From contig NZGY01000143.1 in assembly GCA_002689605.1 (NCBI GenBank), positions 9,279 to 49,887 on the forward strand: a stretch of DNA of 40,609 nt. The letters are read 5' to 3'. Shown here piece by piece: positions 1-10,295 of this stretch. The position numbers and the translations under genes are program-made. The number at the start of each line of letters is the position of its first letter. The first letter of the stretch is position 1. The notes below the pieces were generated by a model, which searched no databases, had not been told where the DNA came from, and was given only the letters and a program-made list of their open reading frames with translations. This stretch comes from Filomicrobium sp. Its GTDB lineage: Bacteria > Pseudomonadota > Alphaproteobacteria > Rhizobiales > Hyphomicrobiaceae.

Positions 1-1662
1 GCATTCAATGACATGGGTAAGGCCAGGGAACGTCTGTTCCTGTGGATTCTGCCAGTCTACATCATTGTCCTAGCGGCGGTGTTTGCAGCCACATTCTATC
101 TGGACGTCGTTCCACTTGGTGGATATTGGACCGACATGGTCAAGTCCGCTGGTTTGACAAACTTTGATAAGCCAACGATTGGCTTGTTCATGATCGGAAC
201 CATGCTGTTCGCGATCTTCGTCGGCTTTCCGATATCGTTTACCCTGATCTTCCTGTCTTTCGTTTTCGCAGCGTGGGGCATTAGTCCGAAGCTTGGCTTC
301 TTCCTGCAGACGCTGAAGTTCAACTAGACGATGCTGGATGACCAGCTCGTTGCTGTGCCGCTCTTCGTCTTCATGGGTATTATGATGGAGAAGGCGGGGC
401 TGATGGAGCGTCTGTTCAGCTCCATCCAGCTCATGACGTCGCGAACACGAGGCGCGCTATTCATAGTGGCCTTGTTTGTGTCGACCATCTTTGCTGCTGC
501 GACCGGTATCGTCGGCGCCTCTGTGACGATCCTCGGCATTATGGCAGCCAAGACGATGAACCGATCCGGCTATGATGTCCGTATGGCCGCGGGTACGATT
601 ACGGCTGGAGGTACGCTTGGTATCCTCATACCTCCGTCGATTATGCTGGTGGTGATGGGGCCTGTACTTGAAGTCCCTGTAACAGACCTTTTCGCAGCTG
701 CAATCGTCCCAGGTATACTGCTTGCAACGCTCTACATCATCTATTCAGTCGGACGTTGCTGGCTAAACCCATCCTTGGGTCCAATTCTTCCTGAAGAGGA
801 ACAGCCGGTCACATCGCCGTATTACATGGTCGAGCTTATGCTTGTCATGTTTGGCCTTGGCATGTTGTTCTATCTCCTCTTCACCAACATCCTCTTCGCA
901 GCTGGTTGGCTCGCACTTATGGCAGGCGTTTACTATGCGTCGCGTGCGTTGAAGCCTGGCGGTTTCTTCTTCTCCGACCTGTGGAAGGAGTTCTTCTTAG
1001 GCCTGGTGCCTCCGACAATCCTAATCGCTTTCGCACTGGGCTCCATCCTGCTGGGTTGGGCAACACCTGCTGAAGCGGCCGCGTGCGGTGCGTTCGGCTC
1101 GATCGTCTTGAGCATGATGTATCTGAAGTTCACACCGACAGACTTCTATGATGCCTTGATCAAGACGTTGGAAATTGCAGTCCTCATTATGTTCTTGGTG
1201 GCGGCTTCCAACTTCTTCGGTGCGGTGTTCTCAAGTCTGGGGACGCCGAAGATGCTGACCGAGCTACTGCTCTCGATGGATCTCTCGCTGATCGTTATTC
1301 TGATTGCGATCATGGCGTTGATCTTCTTGCTGGGGTGGCCGCTAGAATGGGTTCCGATCGTTCTGATTATCGTTCCAATTCTGCTGCCAGTGGTTGAGTC
1401 TTTCAGCGAGCCGTTCGGTATGGAACGCGCGCAGTTGTTGACCTGGTTCGCGATACTTGTCGCCGTGAACCTCCAGACGGCCTGGCTGTTGCCTCCCGTG
1501 GCGCTCTCGGCCTACTTCCTCAAAGGCGTGGTACCTGAGTGGGATCTGAAGGACATATACATCGGTATGATGCAGTTCATGGTAATTCAGTTGATTGGTC
1601 TGATATTCATCATGATGTTCCCGCAGATCGCACTGTGGTTACCAGCCTACATCTACGGTTAG
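1..1662 (+). pseudogene. TRAP transporter large permease (DctM-like), interrupted by in-frame TAG at 325-327; 5' end probably outside the window
   Basis: ORFs 13..327 and 331..1662 are in the same frame, separated only by tag-acg. Hydrophobic DctM-like sequence on both sides (GTMLFAIFVGFPISFTLIFLSF ... VAVPLFVFMGIMMEKAGLMERLF). Bases 1-12 are open in the same frame. Confidence 0.75.
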
Positions 1663-1732
1663 CGATGCAGCCCAACAGGCCTGTTCCGGCATCTCGGTGC
1701 AGGCCTAATCAACTCTGCTAAAGATAAAAAAC

Positions 1733-1768
1733 AAACCCGCTGGAGAATCTCTTCCCGGCGGGTTTTGC
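1733..1768. terminator. Rho-independent terminator-like hairpin between convergent genes
   Basis: AAACCCGCtgg ... ccggCGGGTTTTgcg: inverted repeat followed by a short T tract, between the convergent dctM and PhyH genes. Confidence 0.7.
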
Positions 1769-1846
1769 GTTGTTGGGCATTGTTTCTCAGAATGACCCAA
1801 TGAGATTTCTTGGAACCAACAAGTACGATGGGCAGGTCACATAAAC

Positions 1847-2674
1847 CTACGTTGTTTCACGGTACAGGATCTGCTCCTTGGCACCCGTTGCTCGCCGCCA
1901 CAGTGCCATCTCAGAATCTCCCATGACTTCCTGCGGTGCCGTCCCTAGCTTGAAGTTGCCGTAGGCGTCTCTGCCACGCGCCAACATTGTAATAGTGCCA
2001 CCGCCAACTGCCTGTTTTTGCTTGGTGGTGATATATCTTATGGCAAGCCCGATACGGCGATCATTGGAGGAGTTGGGGTTCGAGGCATGCAACAACCGCC
2101 CGTGGTGAAGAGACATCTCACCGGGTTGCAGAACGGCATCGACAGCATGTTTCTCATCGACTTCAACAGCAATCTCCTGACCGCGTGTCAGCAGATTGTC
2201 CTCGTGGAATGTGTCCGAGTGTTCCAGAATTGTATGATGGCTACCAGGGACGAACCGCATGCACCCGCTTTCGACAGTAGCTGGCGACAGAGCTAGCCAG
2301 GCGGTCACCTCTTCGTCATTGTCCAGTCCCCAGTAGTGCAAGTCCTGATGCCAACTGACATAGGACGTGCTTCTCGCATCCTTTGCAAAAAGTGAGACGC
2401 CAAAGACCAGCAAGTCCTCGCCAATCAATTCGCTAACCGGTTTGGTAATGGAGTCGTTCTTGGTGATCTCATCTACGAACGGCAACACTAAGTTGGCAAG
2501 CGTCCGGATGGCCTTGGACTTCTCCTCGTCTCCAATGCACTGGGCCTCAACTGCTTCCAGTTGCGATCGATAATTCGCTGCTTGCTCCGTGCTCATCACA
2601 CGTATCGGGAAGGCATAGCCGTCGCGCTCGTAGTTTTCTCGAAGACCGTGTGCAGCATCTTGCATTGTAACCAT
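1847..2674 (-). CDS. Phytanoyl-CoA dioxygenase (PhyH) family protein
   Basis: 275 aa ORF with SWHQDLHYWGLDNDEEVTAWLALSPATVESGCMRFVPGSHH and a later LHHGRLLHAS, typical Fe(II)/2OG PhyH motifs. Confidence 0.85.
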   Translation of the reverse strand: MVTMQDAAHGLRENYERDGYAFPIRVMSTEQAANYRSQLEAVEAQCIGDEEKSKAIRTLANLVLPFVDEITKNDSITKPVSELIGEDLLVFGVSLFAKDARSTSYVSWHQDLHYWGLDNDEEVTAWLALSPATVESGCMRFVPGSHHTILEHSDTFHEDNLLTRGQEIAVEVDEKHAVDAVLQPGEMSLHHGRLLHASNPNSSNDRRIGLAIRYITTKQKQAVGGGTITMLARGRDAYGNFKLGTAPQEVMGDSEMALWRRATGAKEQILYRETT

Positions 2675-2741
2675 TCCATCTAATATTTGTCGTCTGAAAC
2701 TGCCCTATGCCCAACTGAAAATGCAGTCGATTGGAGGCTGG

Positions 2742-3527
2742 TTAGAACCGCCAATAGCCGCCGTCAATCTGCAGGCATTGGCCTGTATGGTATGAAGAGG
2801 CATCACTCATCAGGTAGACGGAAATCCCTCCAAAGTCGTCGGGCTTTCCCCACCGACGGACCGGTATTCGCATGCCCGCATTCTGAGAAAACTTGTCGTT
2901 CGACATCAGGTTCTCTGTCATATCGGTCTCGATCCAACCCGGCAGGATTGCATTTGCCGTTATGCCGTATCGGGCGAGCTCCACTGCCAGCGCATAAGTC
3001 AGAGAATTGAGCGCGCCCTTGCTGGCTGCATAGTGTTGGTTTCGCGCAGGGCCTGAGATTGACGCGAGGCTTGAGACGGCGACGAGCCGCCCACCAGGGT
3101 CGCCATTCTCTGCTCTCTCGACCATGTGCTTCGCTGCCGCCTGGTGAGTGTAGAACGTGCCATCGAGATTGACGGACAAAACCCGGCGCCATTCCTCACG
3201 TGAAATGTCCATGAAAGACTTCGGGCCGCGACCGGTGACGCCCGCATTGGCGAAGCAACCATCAATCCGGCCAAAGGTGCTAAGCGTCTTGGCCATTGTG
3301 TCATTGACGGCTGCGTGGTCAGCAACATTGCAAACGTACGCTTCAGCTTTGACGCCTATGGCTGTCAGCTTCTCTTTGGCAGCCGCATTCTTGTCTGCGT
3401 TGGTGCCCCAAATCGCGATGTCGGCTCCGGCGCTTGCTATGGCCTCGGCCATCCCTAATCCGATGCCACCATTTCCACCAGTAATCAGCGCAACCTTGCC
3501 ACTCAGATCAAAGACTTGGTTGGTCAT
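2742..3527 (-). CDS. SDR family oxidoreductase
   Basis: Starts MTNQVFDLSGKVALITGGNGGIGLGMAEA (TGxxxGIG); contains NAGVTG and YAASKGAL. The ATG at 3527 is preferred over the longer ORF start at 3593. Confidence 0.9.
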   Translation of the reverse strand: MTNQVFDLSGKVALITGGNGGIGLGMAEAIASAGADIAIWGTNADKNAAAKEKLTAIGVKAEAYVCNVADHAAVNDTMAKTLSTFGRIDGCFANAGVTGRGPKSFMDISREEWRRVLSVNLDGTFYTHQAAAKHMVERAENGDPGGRLVAVSSLASISGPARNQHYAASKGALNSLTYALAVELARYGITANAILPGWIETDMTENLMSNDKFSQNAGMRIPVRRWGKPDDFGGISVYLMSDASSYHTGQCLQIDGGYWRF

Positions 3528-3689
3528 GACAGCGCTCCACAAACTTTTTTTCAATTGCGCTCGCAGTTTATGCGGTGCATCCGGCAAGCGCAAAGCGAGA
3601 CCAGCCTATGGATATGCTCATTCCATGCGTGATTGCGATCCGTTTACAATTGGGCACACATAGCGGAGCACCAGAGAACGAGGAATACA

Positions 3690-4742
3690 ATGGCAGCCAA
3701 TATCGCCAAAGTCGTCTATTTTGAAACTTGGATGGGTGGTCATGCTGTCGAGATCCTGACCGAGAGCGATACGGTTGATCTTGTGCATCTTGTCTACGGT
3801 GCCGAACAAGCTTCCAACGAGGCAGAGCTACAGACCATGCATGGCTATCAGGTCATGCCACGAACAGAGCTCGATCCAAGATATTTGCCGGACCGCGCCT
3901 TCATAGAGCGGATGCCAAACCTTCTGGTGGCCTGCTCGACAGGCGCCGGCTACGACATGATTGATGTCGATGCCTGTACGGACAACGGCATCATTGTTTG
4001 CAATCAGTCTGGCACCAACAATGAGGCCGTTGCGGAGCACACGTTTGGCCTGATCTTGGGTCTGTCCAAGAAAATTACCGCTGCTGATCGAGGTATGCGC
4101 GCCATTGATCGGATGAGCCGCGCAGGCTTCACAGGGAACGACATCTACGGCAAAACGCTTGGTGTTGTTGGAATTGGCCATATCGGAATGCGGACAGCCG
4201 AAATTGCCAAGGCTTTCCGTATGAACGTCATTGCTTACGATCCGTATGTCGATGAAGACGAGGTTGTGAAACGTGGGGCAAGTAAAGTTGATTTGGAGAC
4301 GCTCTTTACGACGAGCGACTACATCTCGATACACTGTCCGCGTTCGGAAGAGACGCTCGGAATGATCAGCACCGCTGCGTTCGAAAAGATGAAGCCAACG
4401 GCGTACTTCATCTCAACTGCGCGCGGTGGAATTCACGACGAGGATGCATTAGCCAAAGCACTAGAAGCTAAGCAGTTAGCTGGTGCTGGATTGGACGTCT
4501 GGTGGGAGGAGCCGACCCCCAAAGATCATCCACTTTTGCAGTTCGACAACGTAATTGCTACGCCACACCATGCCGGGCTGACTGAAGAGGCTATGACCAA
4601 TATGGGTGTTTGGGCAGCAGAGCAGTGGATCGACATCTTTGAGGCTCGTGTGCCACCGCGCCTTATCAATCCTGAAGCATGGCCCAAATTTCAGGATCGG
4701 TTTGCCGAAAGGCTAGGAAAGCGTCCACCGGATCTACCCTGA
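3690..4742 (+). CDS. D-isomer-specific 2-hydroxyacid dehydrogenase (phosphoglycerate dehydrogenase-like)
   Basis: GKTLGVVGIGHIGMRTAEIAKAFRMNVIAYDP Rossmann motif and ISTARGGIHDEDALAKAL ... GAGLDVWWEEPTP signature. Start at 3690 follows a gaggaa RBS. Confidence 0.9.
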   Translation: MAANIAKVVYFETWMGGHAVEILTESDTVDLVHLVYGAEQASNEAELQTMHGYQVMPRTELDPRYLPDRAFIERMPNLLVACSTGAGYDMIDVDACTDNGIIVCNQSGTNNEAVAEHTFGLILGLSKKITAADRGMRAIDRMSRAGFTGNDIYGKTLGVVGIGHIGMRTAEIAKAFRMNVIAYDPYVDEDEVVKRGASKVDLETLFTTSDYISIHCPRSEETLGMISTAAFEKMKPTAYFISTARGGIHDEDALAKALEAKQLAGAGLDVWWEEPTPKDHPLLQFDNVIATPHHAGLTEEAMTNMGVWAAEQWIDIFEARVPPRLINPEAWPKFQDRFAERLGKRPPDLP

Positions 4743-4746
4743 TGCC

Positions 4747-4896
4747 TAGAACAAGATCGTTGCGGATGGAATCACCGTTCGACTTGCTCACTTTATTGGC
4801 CGGAATGTGAATCTTGTTCTACTCAATAAGTTTAGAGACCGATTCACGTTTCAGATGGATGCGCCAAGCGCTGCCATCTGAAACGATCGGGCTCTA
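4747..4896 (+). repeat. 150-bp palindrome-rich dispersed repeat, copy A (MITE-like)
   Basis: Near-perfect reverse complement of 38513-38662 (about 138/150 matches by eye, no indels). Imperfect terminal inverted repeats tagaacaagatcgtt / aacgatcgggctcta, with internal hairpins. Confidence 0.9.
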
Positions 4897-5036
4897 GGAC
4901 TGAAGTGGTGCGGATACAAACTCGCCAGTAGGACACGTAAGCATATTTGCCGCGTCGCATTCACCACGATTGTTGATGTCAATCAACGACACGTCCCCCA
5001 TATGCCATTAAAATCGGCATGAACGGAGTATGTGCT

Positions 5037-5306
5037 ATGGATGAACAACAAAGAAAAATCGCTGAAGCCAAGAAGCAGGTCAAAGCGATGACGGGCTTCT
5101 ATGGGCACCTAGCCATTTACGCCCTTGTAATCGGAACTCTGGCGGTTATCGACGCCTTTACTGGTGATAGCTGGTGGGTTCAGTGGCCCGCGCTGGGATG
5201 GGGAATTGGTGTGCTCGGGCACGCAATCGGCGTATTTGGCAAAACACCAGCTTTCCTGTCGAACTGGCAAGCACGCAAGGTCCACGAACTTGCGAACAAA
5301 AACTAG
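5037..5306 (+). CDS. 2TM domain-containing small membrane protein
   Basis: MDEQQRKIAEAKKQVKAMTGFYGHLAIYALVIGTLAVIDAFTGDSWWVQWPALGWGIGVLGHAIGVF: two TM segments, 2TM-domain pattern. Confidence 0.75.
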   Translation: MDEQQRKIAEAKKQVKAMTGFYGHLAIYALVIGTLAVIDAFTGDSWWVQWPALGWGIGVLGHAIGVFGKTPAFLSNWQARKVHELANKN

Positions 5307-5330
5307 TTCGTGTGTGAGACTTGTATTGAA

Positions 5331-5358
5331 AGACGGCGGCAAAGGCCGCCGTTTTGTT
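5331..5358. terminator. Rho-independent terminator (bidirectional) between convergent 2TM and P450 genes
   Basis: gACGGCGGCaaagGCCGCCGTtttgtt: strong GC stem with T tract. Confidence 0.85.
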
Positions 5359-5359
5359 A

Positions 5360-6733
5360 TTAGCTGAGTTCGTGAACTTTGAAGTTCAGGCCGCCGCGCG
5401 GTGTTAGTGTGACCGTGGCGTTTATACCTGCCGGCATTATCCCGACATATTCCGGACGGAAGCGGCGCAACAGAATTGAAAGCGCGAGTGTATTCTCAAC
5501 TTGGCTCATAGCGCCGCCAATGCAGGACCTGCGGCCACCACCAAAAGGCAGATAAGAATACTTGGTCTGCTTCTTGTTAGCTTCGCCCATCCAACGCTCA
5601 GGTCTGAACTCCTCCGGTGCTTCCCAGAAACGCTCATCGTGATGGGCACCGTAGGCAAACATAACCACTCGGTCGCCGGGCATTATCTTCTTGCCTTCAA
5701 TCTCATCTTCTTCGGCGGCCACGCGGATCAGACCCCAGATCGGCGGGTAGAGACGCATAGTCTCTTGGATGACAGAGCGCGTATAGACCAGGTGCGAATA
5801 ATCGGCGGCCGTTGGGGTGCGATCTCCTAAAACCTCTTCGCCCTCACGCCGAATGCGATCCGCAGCCTCGGGGTGCTTCGACGTAAGATACATGGCCCAG
5901 GCCAATGTCAGCGCTGTGGTTTCTGTGCCTGCCCAGAGGTACTGCTTGAATTCGTCTACAGCCTGCTGGTGGTCGAACTCAGGGACCTCCGGATCAGCAA
6001 CGACGTCTTCGATCATTTTGAGAAGCGTCTTTTCACGATGCTCACGAGGGTTCGATGCCATAACGAGATCGGGCACCTCGTGCCAGGTCTCCATCGCCTT
6101 GGCAGCGTTCTCCTCCGTCATTTCGAACTCCTGGCCGGCCACCTTCTTCAGGCGGATCGATTTGTGGTTCATGACGTCCGTGTAGGTCTTCACGCATTTG
6201 AAGACGAAGTGAGGATTGAAAGGCATATCGCGATCGAACAATGCCTTGCAGATCATGTCTGCCGCGAGCGTCCAGGTCTGCTCGACCATCTCGAACTCTT
6301 CGCCGGTCTTTGCCTTCTCGGCCCAGTCCGCCATCTTTTGATTGATTGCTTCGACGAAGTAAGGGACATAATCAACGAACATATCCGGGTGAAAGGCTGG
6401 CTGTTGCGGCATTCGGATTTTCTGCCACAGAGCGCCGTCGTTGGTAATCATCGACTTGCCGAAGATCGGCTTCAGGCCATCGAAGTACTTCTCATAGTTG
6501 GCAGCGTTGGAAACCAGGACGCGCTTGAAGTGCTCGGGCTCTGACAGAAGCACAATGCGCTGGTTCGCCATATTAAACTGCAGCGGGCTGCCATATCGCT
6601 TGGTCATCTCCATCAGCACCGTCATCGGGTTGTCCGGCCCTTTGAGCAGTGGTGTGAGCTTGAACCAGATCGACGACTCATCTCCCAGACCTTGGGTATG
6701 GGCAGGTGATGGTGTTGCCGTTGCTGTCGTCAT
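5360..6733 (-). CDS. Cytochrome P450
   Basis: Heme-binding loop YLPFGGGRRSCIGGAMSQ, ExxR motif ETMRLYPP, I-helix WAGTETTAL. Confidence 0.95.
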   Translation of the reverse strand: MTTATATPSPAHTQGLGDESSIWFKLTPLLKGPDNPMTVLMEMTKRYGSPLQFNMANQRIVLLSEPEHFKRVLVSNAANYEKYFDGLKPIFGKSMITNDGALWQKIRMPQQPAFHPDMFVDYVPYFVEAINQKMADWAEKAKTGEEFEMVEQTWTLAADMICKALFDRDMPFNPHFVFKCVKTYTDVMNHKSIRLKKVAGQEFEMTEENAAKAMETWHEVPDLVMASNPREHREKTLLKMIEDVVADPEVPEFDHQQAVDEFKQYLWAGTETTALTLAWAMYLTSKHPEAADRIRREGEEVLGDRTPTAADYSHLVYTRSVIQETMRLYPPIWGLIRVAAEEDEIEGKKIMPGDRVVMFAYGAHHDERFWEAPEEFRPERWMGEANKKQTKYSYLPFGGGRRSCIGGAMSQVENTLALSILLRRFRPEYVGIMPAGINATVTLTPRGGLNFKVHELS

Positions 6734-7067
6734 AGTCGTTTGCTTCCACTTTGGCGTCTGAGAGTGCGGCTTTGTACTAAGCCTACCGTTCAGGCGTCGC
6801 CTTGCGGCAGATCACATTGCATTGTTTCGTTGACGAGCCGTCCAAATAGCGTCGGGCACGTAAACAAAATGAAGGCTAATCGCTTCGAGCCAGAGCATGA
6901 CAGCCAAAGTCTTAAAATCCGATACAACGGCTAGGCTCGCTCAGCCTCGTCAATCTGGCGGTGTGTTACCAGTCGATAACCTAAAAAGTCTACTTATCTC
7001 GTTGATATAGCTACATTATAGCGCGCGACCGCCGAAGTGATCAGAAATCTGCCATAGCAGGGAAAAT

Positions 7068-7742
7068 CTAATGTTTCCCGAGCGATAGAAGCTGCTGATC
7101 GGCGTTAACCATTGCGTTGAGCGCAACTCTGCCATCGATCAAAGGTGCATCACCTTGGGCAACCAAGCGAAGGGCCTCTGGATAGAGTTTGTGCTCAGTT
7201 ATGAGAACCCTGGCGGCAAGACTATCAGAAGTATCATTGGGCAAAACTGGAACAGCAGCCTGGGCAATAATGGGTCCACCATCTAAATCCGGCGTCACAT
7301 AGTGTACGGTACAACCGGCAATTGCCATGCCCGCGTCCAGCGCGCGCTGATGCGTATTCAGGCCTTGGAACAAAGGCAACAATGAAGGGTGGATGTTGAT
7401 CATTCTCCCTTGCCAACGGTTCACGAATTCAGCCGTCATGATGCGCATGAAACCAGCTAGTACAACTATCTTGGCACCATATGAAAGTATGGTCCGATGC
7501 AGAGCGGCATCAAAGTCCTCTCGTGAATCAAAGGCCTTATGGTCAACGCATGATGCCGGTACACCCTCCTCCTTTGCCCACTTAAGGCCACCAGCATCCG
7601 GCCTGTTTGAAATCACGCCGGTAACCTGTGCAGGAAAGCTTGGGTCACGTGTCGCTTGGACAATGGTCTGCATGTTCGAACCGCGACCTGAAATAAGAAC
7701 GACGACGGGGACGCGCGCTGGTGGAGTTGCTTCAATCATCAT
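7068..7742 (-). CDS. purN: Phosphoribosylglycinamide formyltransferase
   Basis: [20 protein letters not shown]-terminus, [54 protein letters not shown]. Confidence 0.95.
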   Translation of the reverse strand: MMIEATPPARVPVVVLISGRGSNMQTIVQATRDPSFPAQVTGVISNRPDAGGLKWAKEEGVPASCVDHKAFDSREDFDAALHRTILSYGAKIVVLAGFMRIMTAEFVNRWQGRMINIHPSLLPLFQGLNTHQRALDAGMAIAGCTVHYVTPDLDGGPIIAQAAVPVLPNDTSDSLAARVLITEHKLYPEALRLVAQGDAPLIDGRVALNAMVNADQQLLSLGKH

Positions 7743-8824
7743 GAGAACCTTAGGCTGCCCATGAGCTGCACTTGTTCCTCATCGCCTGTTCGCTCTGCGA
7801 CTGAGCCGATAGCGATGGCCTGCTGCCCGGCACGCTCCAGAGTCTGGATTACATCATCACCAGCAGTTGCCGGAACAACGGCAACCATGCCGATGCCTGC
7901 ATTAAAGGTTCTGGCAAACTCGCTCGTTTCAAGTCGGGAGATAGACTTCAGCCAGTCGAACACGCGAGGTGCGCTCCATGAAGCCAAATCAATTTGGACG
8001 GTGACGTCACGATTAAGAACACGAGGAATGTTCTCGGTCAGACCGCCGCCTGTAATATGAGCCAGGGCCTTTATCTGACCTGTCTCGCGAATTGCTTCTA
8101 ATAAGGGCTTCACATAGATCTTGGTCGGTTCGAGGAAAGCTTCGGCTACGGTTTTCTCACGGTTGAACGGAGCCTCATCTTCCCAACTCAATTTTTCGTT
8201 CTCAACGAGCTTCCTTACCAGCGAATAGCCATTTGAGTGCACGCCTGTCGACGGCAATCCCAAAACAATATCACCGGGTTTGACATCGTCGCGTGGTAGC
8301 AACTGACCTCGTTCTGCGGCCCCGACAGAGAAACCTGCAAGGTCGTAGTCGCCGGGAGCATACATCCCTGGCATTTCGGCAGTTTCGCCGCCAATCAGAG
8401 CGCAACCTGCCAGGCGGCAACCTTCCGCGATGCCAGCTACAACATCGGCGGCAGTCGTCGTATCCAATTTTTCACAGGCGAAGTAGTCGAGGAAGAACAG
8501 GGGTTCGGCACCCTGAACGATCAAGTCGTTGACGCACATGGCAACCAGATCGATGCCAATTGTCTTATGCTGTCCGGTTTCAATCGCGATCTTGAGTTTG
8601 GTACCGACGCCGTCATTCGCGGCAACCAGAATGGGATCGTCAAAACCAGCAGCCTTGAGATCGAAAAGTCCGCCAAAGCCACCAAGATCGCCGTCCGCCC
8701 CAGATCTTCGTGTCGCTTTCACGAGCGGTTTGATTGCCCCAACCAGTGCGTTCCCAGCATCAATATCGACCCCCGCATCCTGGTAAGTGACAGGTGAGTT
8801 TGGCCTGTTGGAATTTTCGACCAC
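7739..8824 (-). CDS. purM: Phosphoribosylformylglycinamidine cyclo-ligase
   Basis: [61 protein letters not shown]. The track ORF extends to 8947, but a GTG at about 8824 is the likelier start. 4-bp overlap with purN. Confidence 0.93.
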   Translation of the reverse strand: MVENSNRPNSPVTYQDAGVDIDAGNALVGAIKPLVKATRRSGADGDLGGFGGLFDLKAAGFDDPILVAANDGVGTKLKIAIETGQHKTIGIDLVAMCVNDLIVQGAEPLFFLDYFACEKLDTTTAADVVAGIAEGCRLAGCALIGGETAEMPGMYAPGDYDLAGFSVGAAERGQLLPRDDVKPGDIVLGLPSTGVHSNGYSLVRKLVENEKLSWEDEAPFNREKTVAEAFLEPTKIYVKPLLEAIRETGQIKALAHITGGGLTENIPRVLNRDVTVQIDLASWSAPRVFDWLKSISRLETSEFARTFNAGIGMVAVVPATAGDDVIQTLERAGQQAIAIGSVAERTGDEEQVQLMGSLRFS

Positions 8825-8896
8825 GCGCAGGATTCTCCCGTTACCTAAAAAAGCAATCCGCCGGAACCAAAAGCGCGATCCGCACAGAAACACTCG

Positions 8897-10147
8897 ATGT
8901 TGACGCGTCCAAAATTTGGCCGCAATGCTCATACCGATTGCAGGCAACTAGCAGACTATCCAATAGGATCGCAAATCGCGTTGGGGATGGTGAGGGAGAT
9001 CAACGACTTGGCACAAGCGATGATACGCTTTGGAAACATGTCAGCAGGCTTTTTTTCGGTTGTGCTCGCTGCTGTTTCATTGCAGGGAGGAGCCCAAGCT
9101 GCTCAGAGGGCAGATCGTGTCTTCACCGTTGCCAATTTCCCAGTAGAAGCAGACGCGGCCAATGCCGTATTGGCCAAACGTAAGGCCGTAGCGGATGGCA
9201 GGCGGGCTGCTTTTCGTTCTCTGCTGAAGCGTCTTGTGCCTGTGACGTCCTACGCGCGTTTGAAGGCCGTCAAGGTGATCGATCCCAGATCATTCGATGC
9301 CGGTATAGCTGTAAAATCAGAGCAAAACTCCGGCACGCGTTATGTCGCCAATCTCGATTTTGCCTTTTCGCCCCGCGTCGTGCGCGAGACGTTGCGAAAG
9401 TACGCAATTCCGCATGTTGAAAAGCAAGCACCGCGCACAACTCTGGTTGCCGTGTATAGCCCGCCGGCGGCCGGGACAGCCGGCATAACACGCGACATGA
9501 CCGCGTCTGAAGGTACATATCTCTGGACTTCCTACTGGAAGGATCAAGATCTTCGCAATGCTCTGACGCCGCTCACTGTGGCAAAGCGAAAGCCGCAAAT
9601 ACGGAATGATGCGGTGCTGAGCCTGGCGAGCGGTGATATGAAAGCTCTCAGGATTTTTCAAACAGAGTATCGGGGCGAAAATGTTGTTTTGGCGATCGCC
9701 GAACCCGATCCAGCCCGTCGACGCCTGAATGTTGTGATCGCGGGCAAGGATGCCGTCGGTAGTTTCGCACTAAAACGCCGATATCGGTATGAACCTGAGG
9801 ATTTCGCCTACGCATTGGATTTGGCGAGCGTCATATCGTTCGGCATAATCGAAGGACGATGGAAAGCATCCCAAAGTCAGGCCAATGCGCGTACTGCGGG
9901 CTATTCCGGCGCGCCTTTGCAAGACGTCCAGTTATGGGTGGCATTCGCTGACCTGGGGCAATGGCGCAGTCGCCAGAAAATGATCTCAGAACTTCCAGGT
10001 GTCGAGAATTTCTCCACCGGGGGGCTTTCAGCCCGTGGAGCGTCAGTGACGTTGAAGTTCCCAGGTGGTGGCGAGCAGCTGCGTGCGGCTCTGGCAGCGA
10101 AAGGTCTTCAACTTGAGCCTTATCAGGGCCAATGGTTGATGCGCTAA
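8897..10147 (+). CDS. DUF2066 domain-containing secreted protein
   Basis: Signal-peptide-like [17 protein letters not shown] then [40 protein letters not shown], the DUF2066 pattern. Position next to purM and a PerM-like gene is usual. Exact start uncertain. Confidence 0.75.
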   Translation: MLTRPKFGRNAHTDCRQLADYPIGSQIALGMVREINDLAQAMIRFGNMSAGFFSVVLAAVSLQGGAQAAQRADRVFTVANFPVEADAANAVLAKRKAVADGRRAAFRSLLKRLVPVTSYARLKAVKVIDPRSFDAGIAVKSEQNSGTRYVANLDFAFSPRVVRETLRKYAIPHVEKQAPRTTLVAVYSPPAAGTAGITRDMTASEGTYLWTSYWKDQDLRNALTPLTVAKRKPQIRNDAVLSLASGDMKALRIFQTEYRGENVVLAIAEPDPARRRLNVVIAGKDAVGSFALKRRYRYEPEDFAYALDLASVISFGIIEGRWKASQSQANARTAGYSGAPLQDVQLWVAFADLGQWRSRQKMISELPGVENFSTGGLSARGASVTLKFPGGGEQLRAALAAKGLQLEPYQGQWLMR

Positions 10148-10295
10148 TCATCACATTGTCCCTCACTTATCGACATCGACCGGATGATCGGTCGACTGAT
10201 GCGGGGCCGTTGTGCAACAAATCACACACTATGGAGCCCGAAGGAACGCTATCGTTTCTGTATGTTGGTCCTTCGTCAGCGGGATACATTGATCA

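Noticed and set aside
325-327. Stop-codon reassignment explaining the in-frame TAG and TGA
   Set aside because: TAG and TGA are both used as ordinary terminal stops by other genes here (for example TAG at 5306, TGA at 30931).
13-1662. Two separate membrane proteins instead of one split permease
   Set aside because: Same frame, no RBS before the second ATG, and the junction lies inside a continuous DctM-like sequence.
5501-6544. Long ORFs antisense to the P450 gene (and similar ORFs opposite purM, ppx, aspS, murC)
   Set aside because: Shadow ORFs caused by codon bias on the opposite strand; translations show no recognisable domains.
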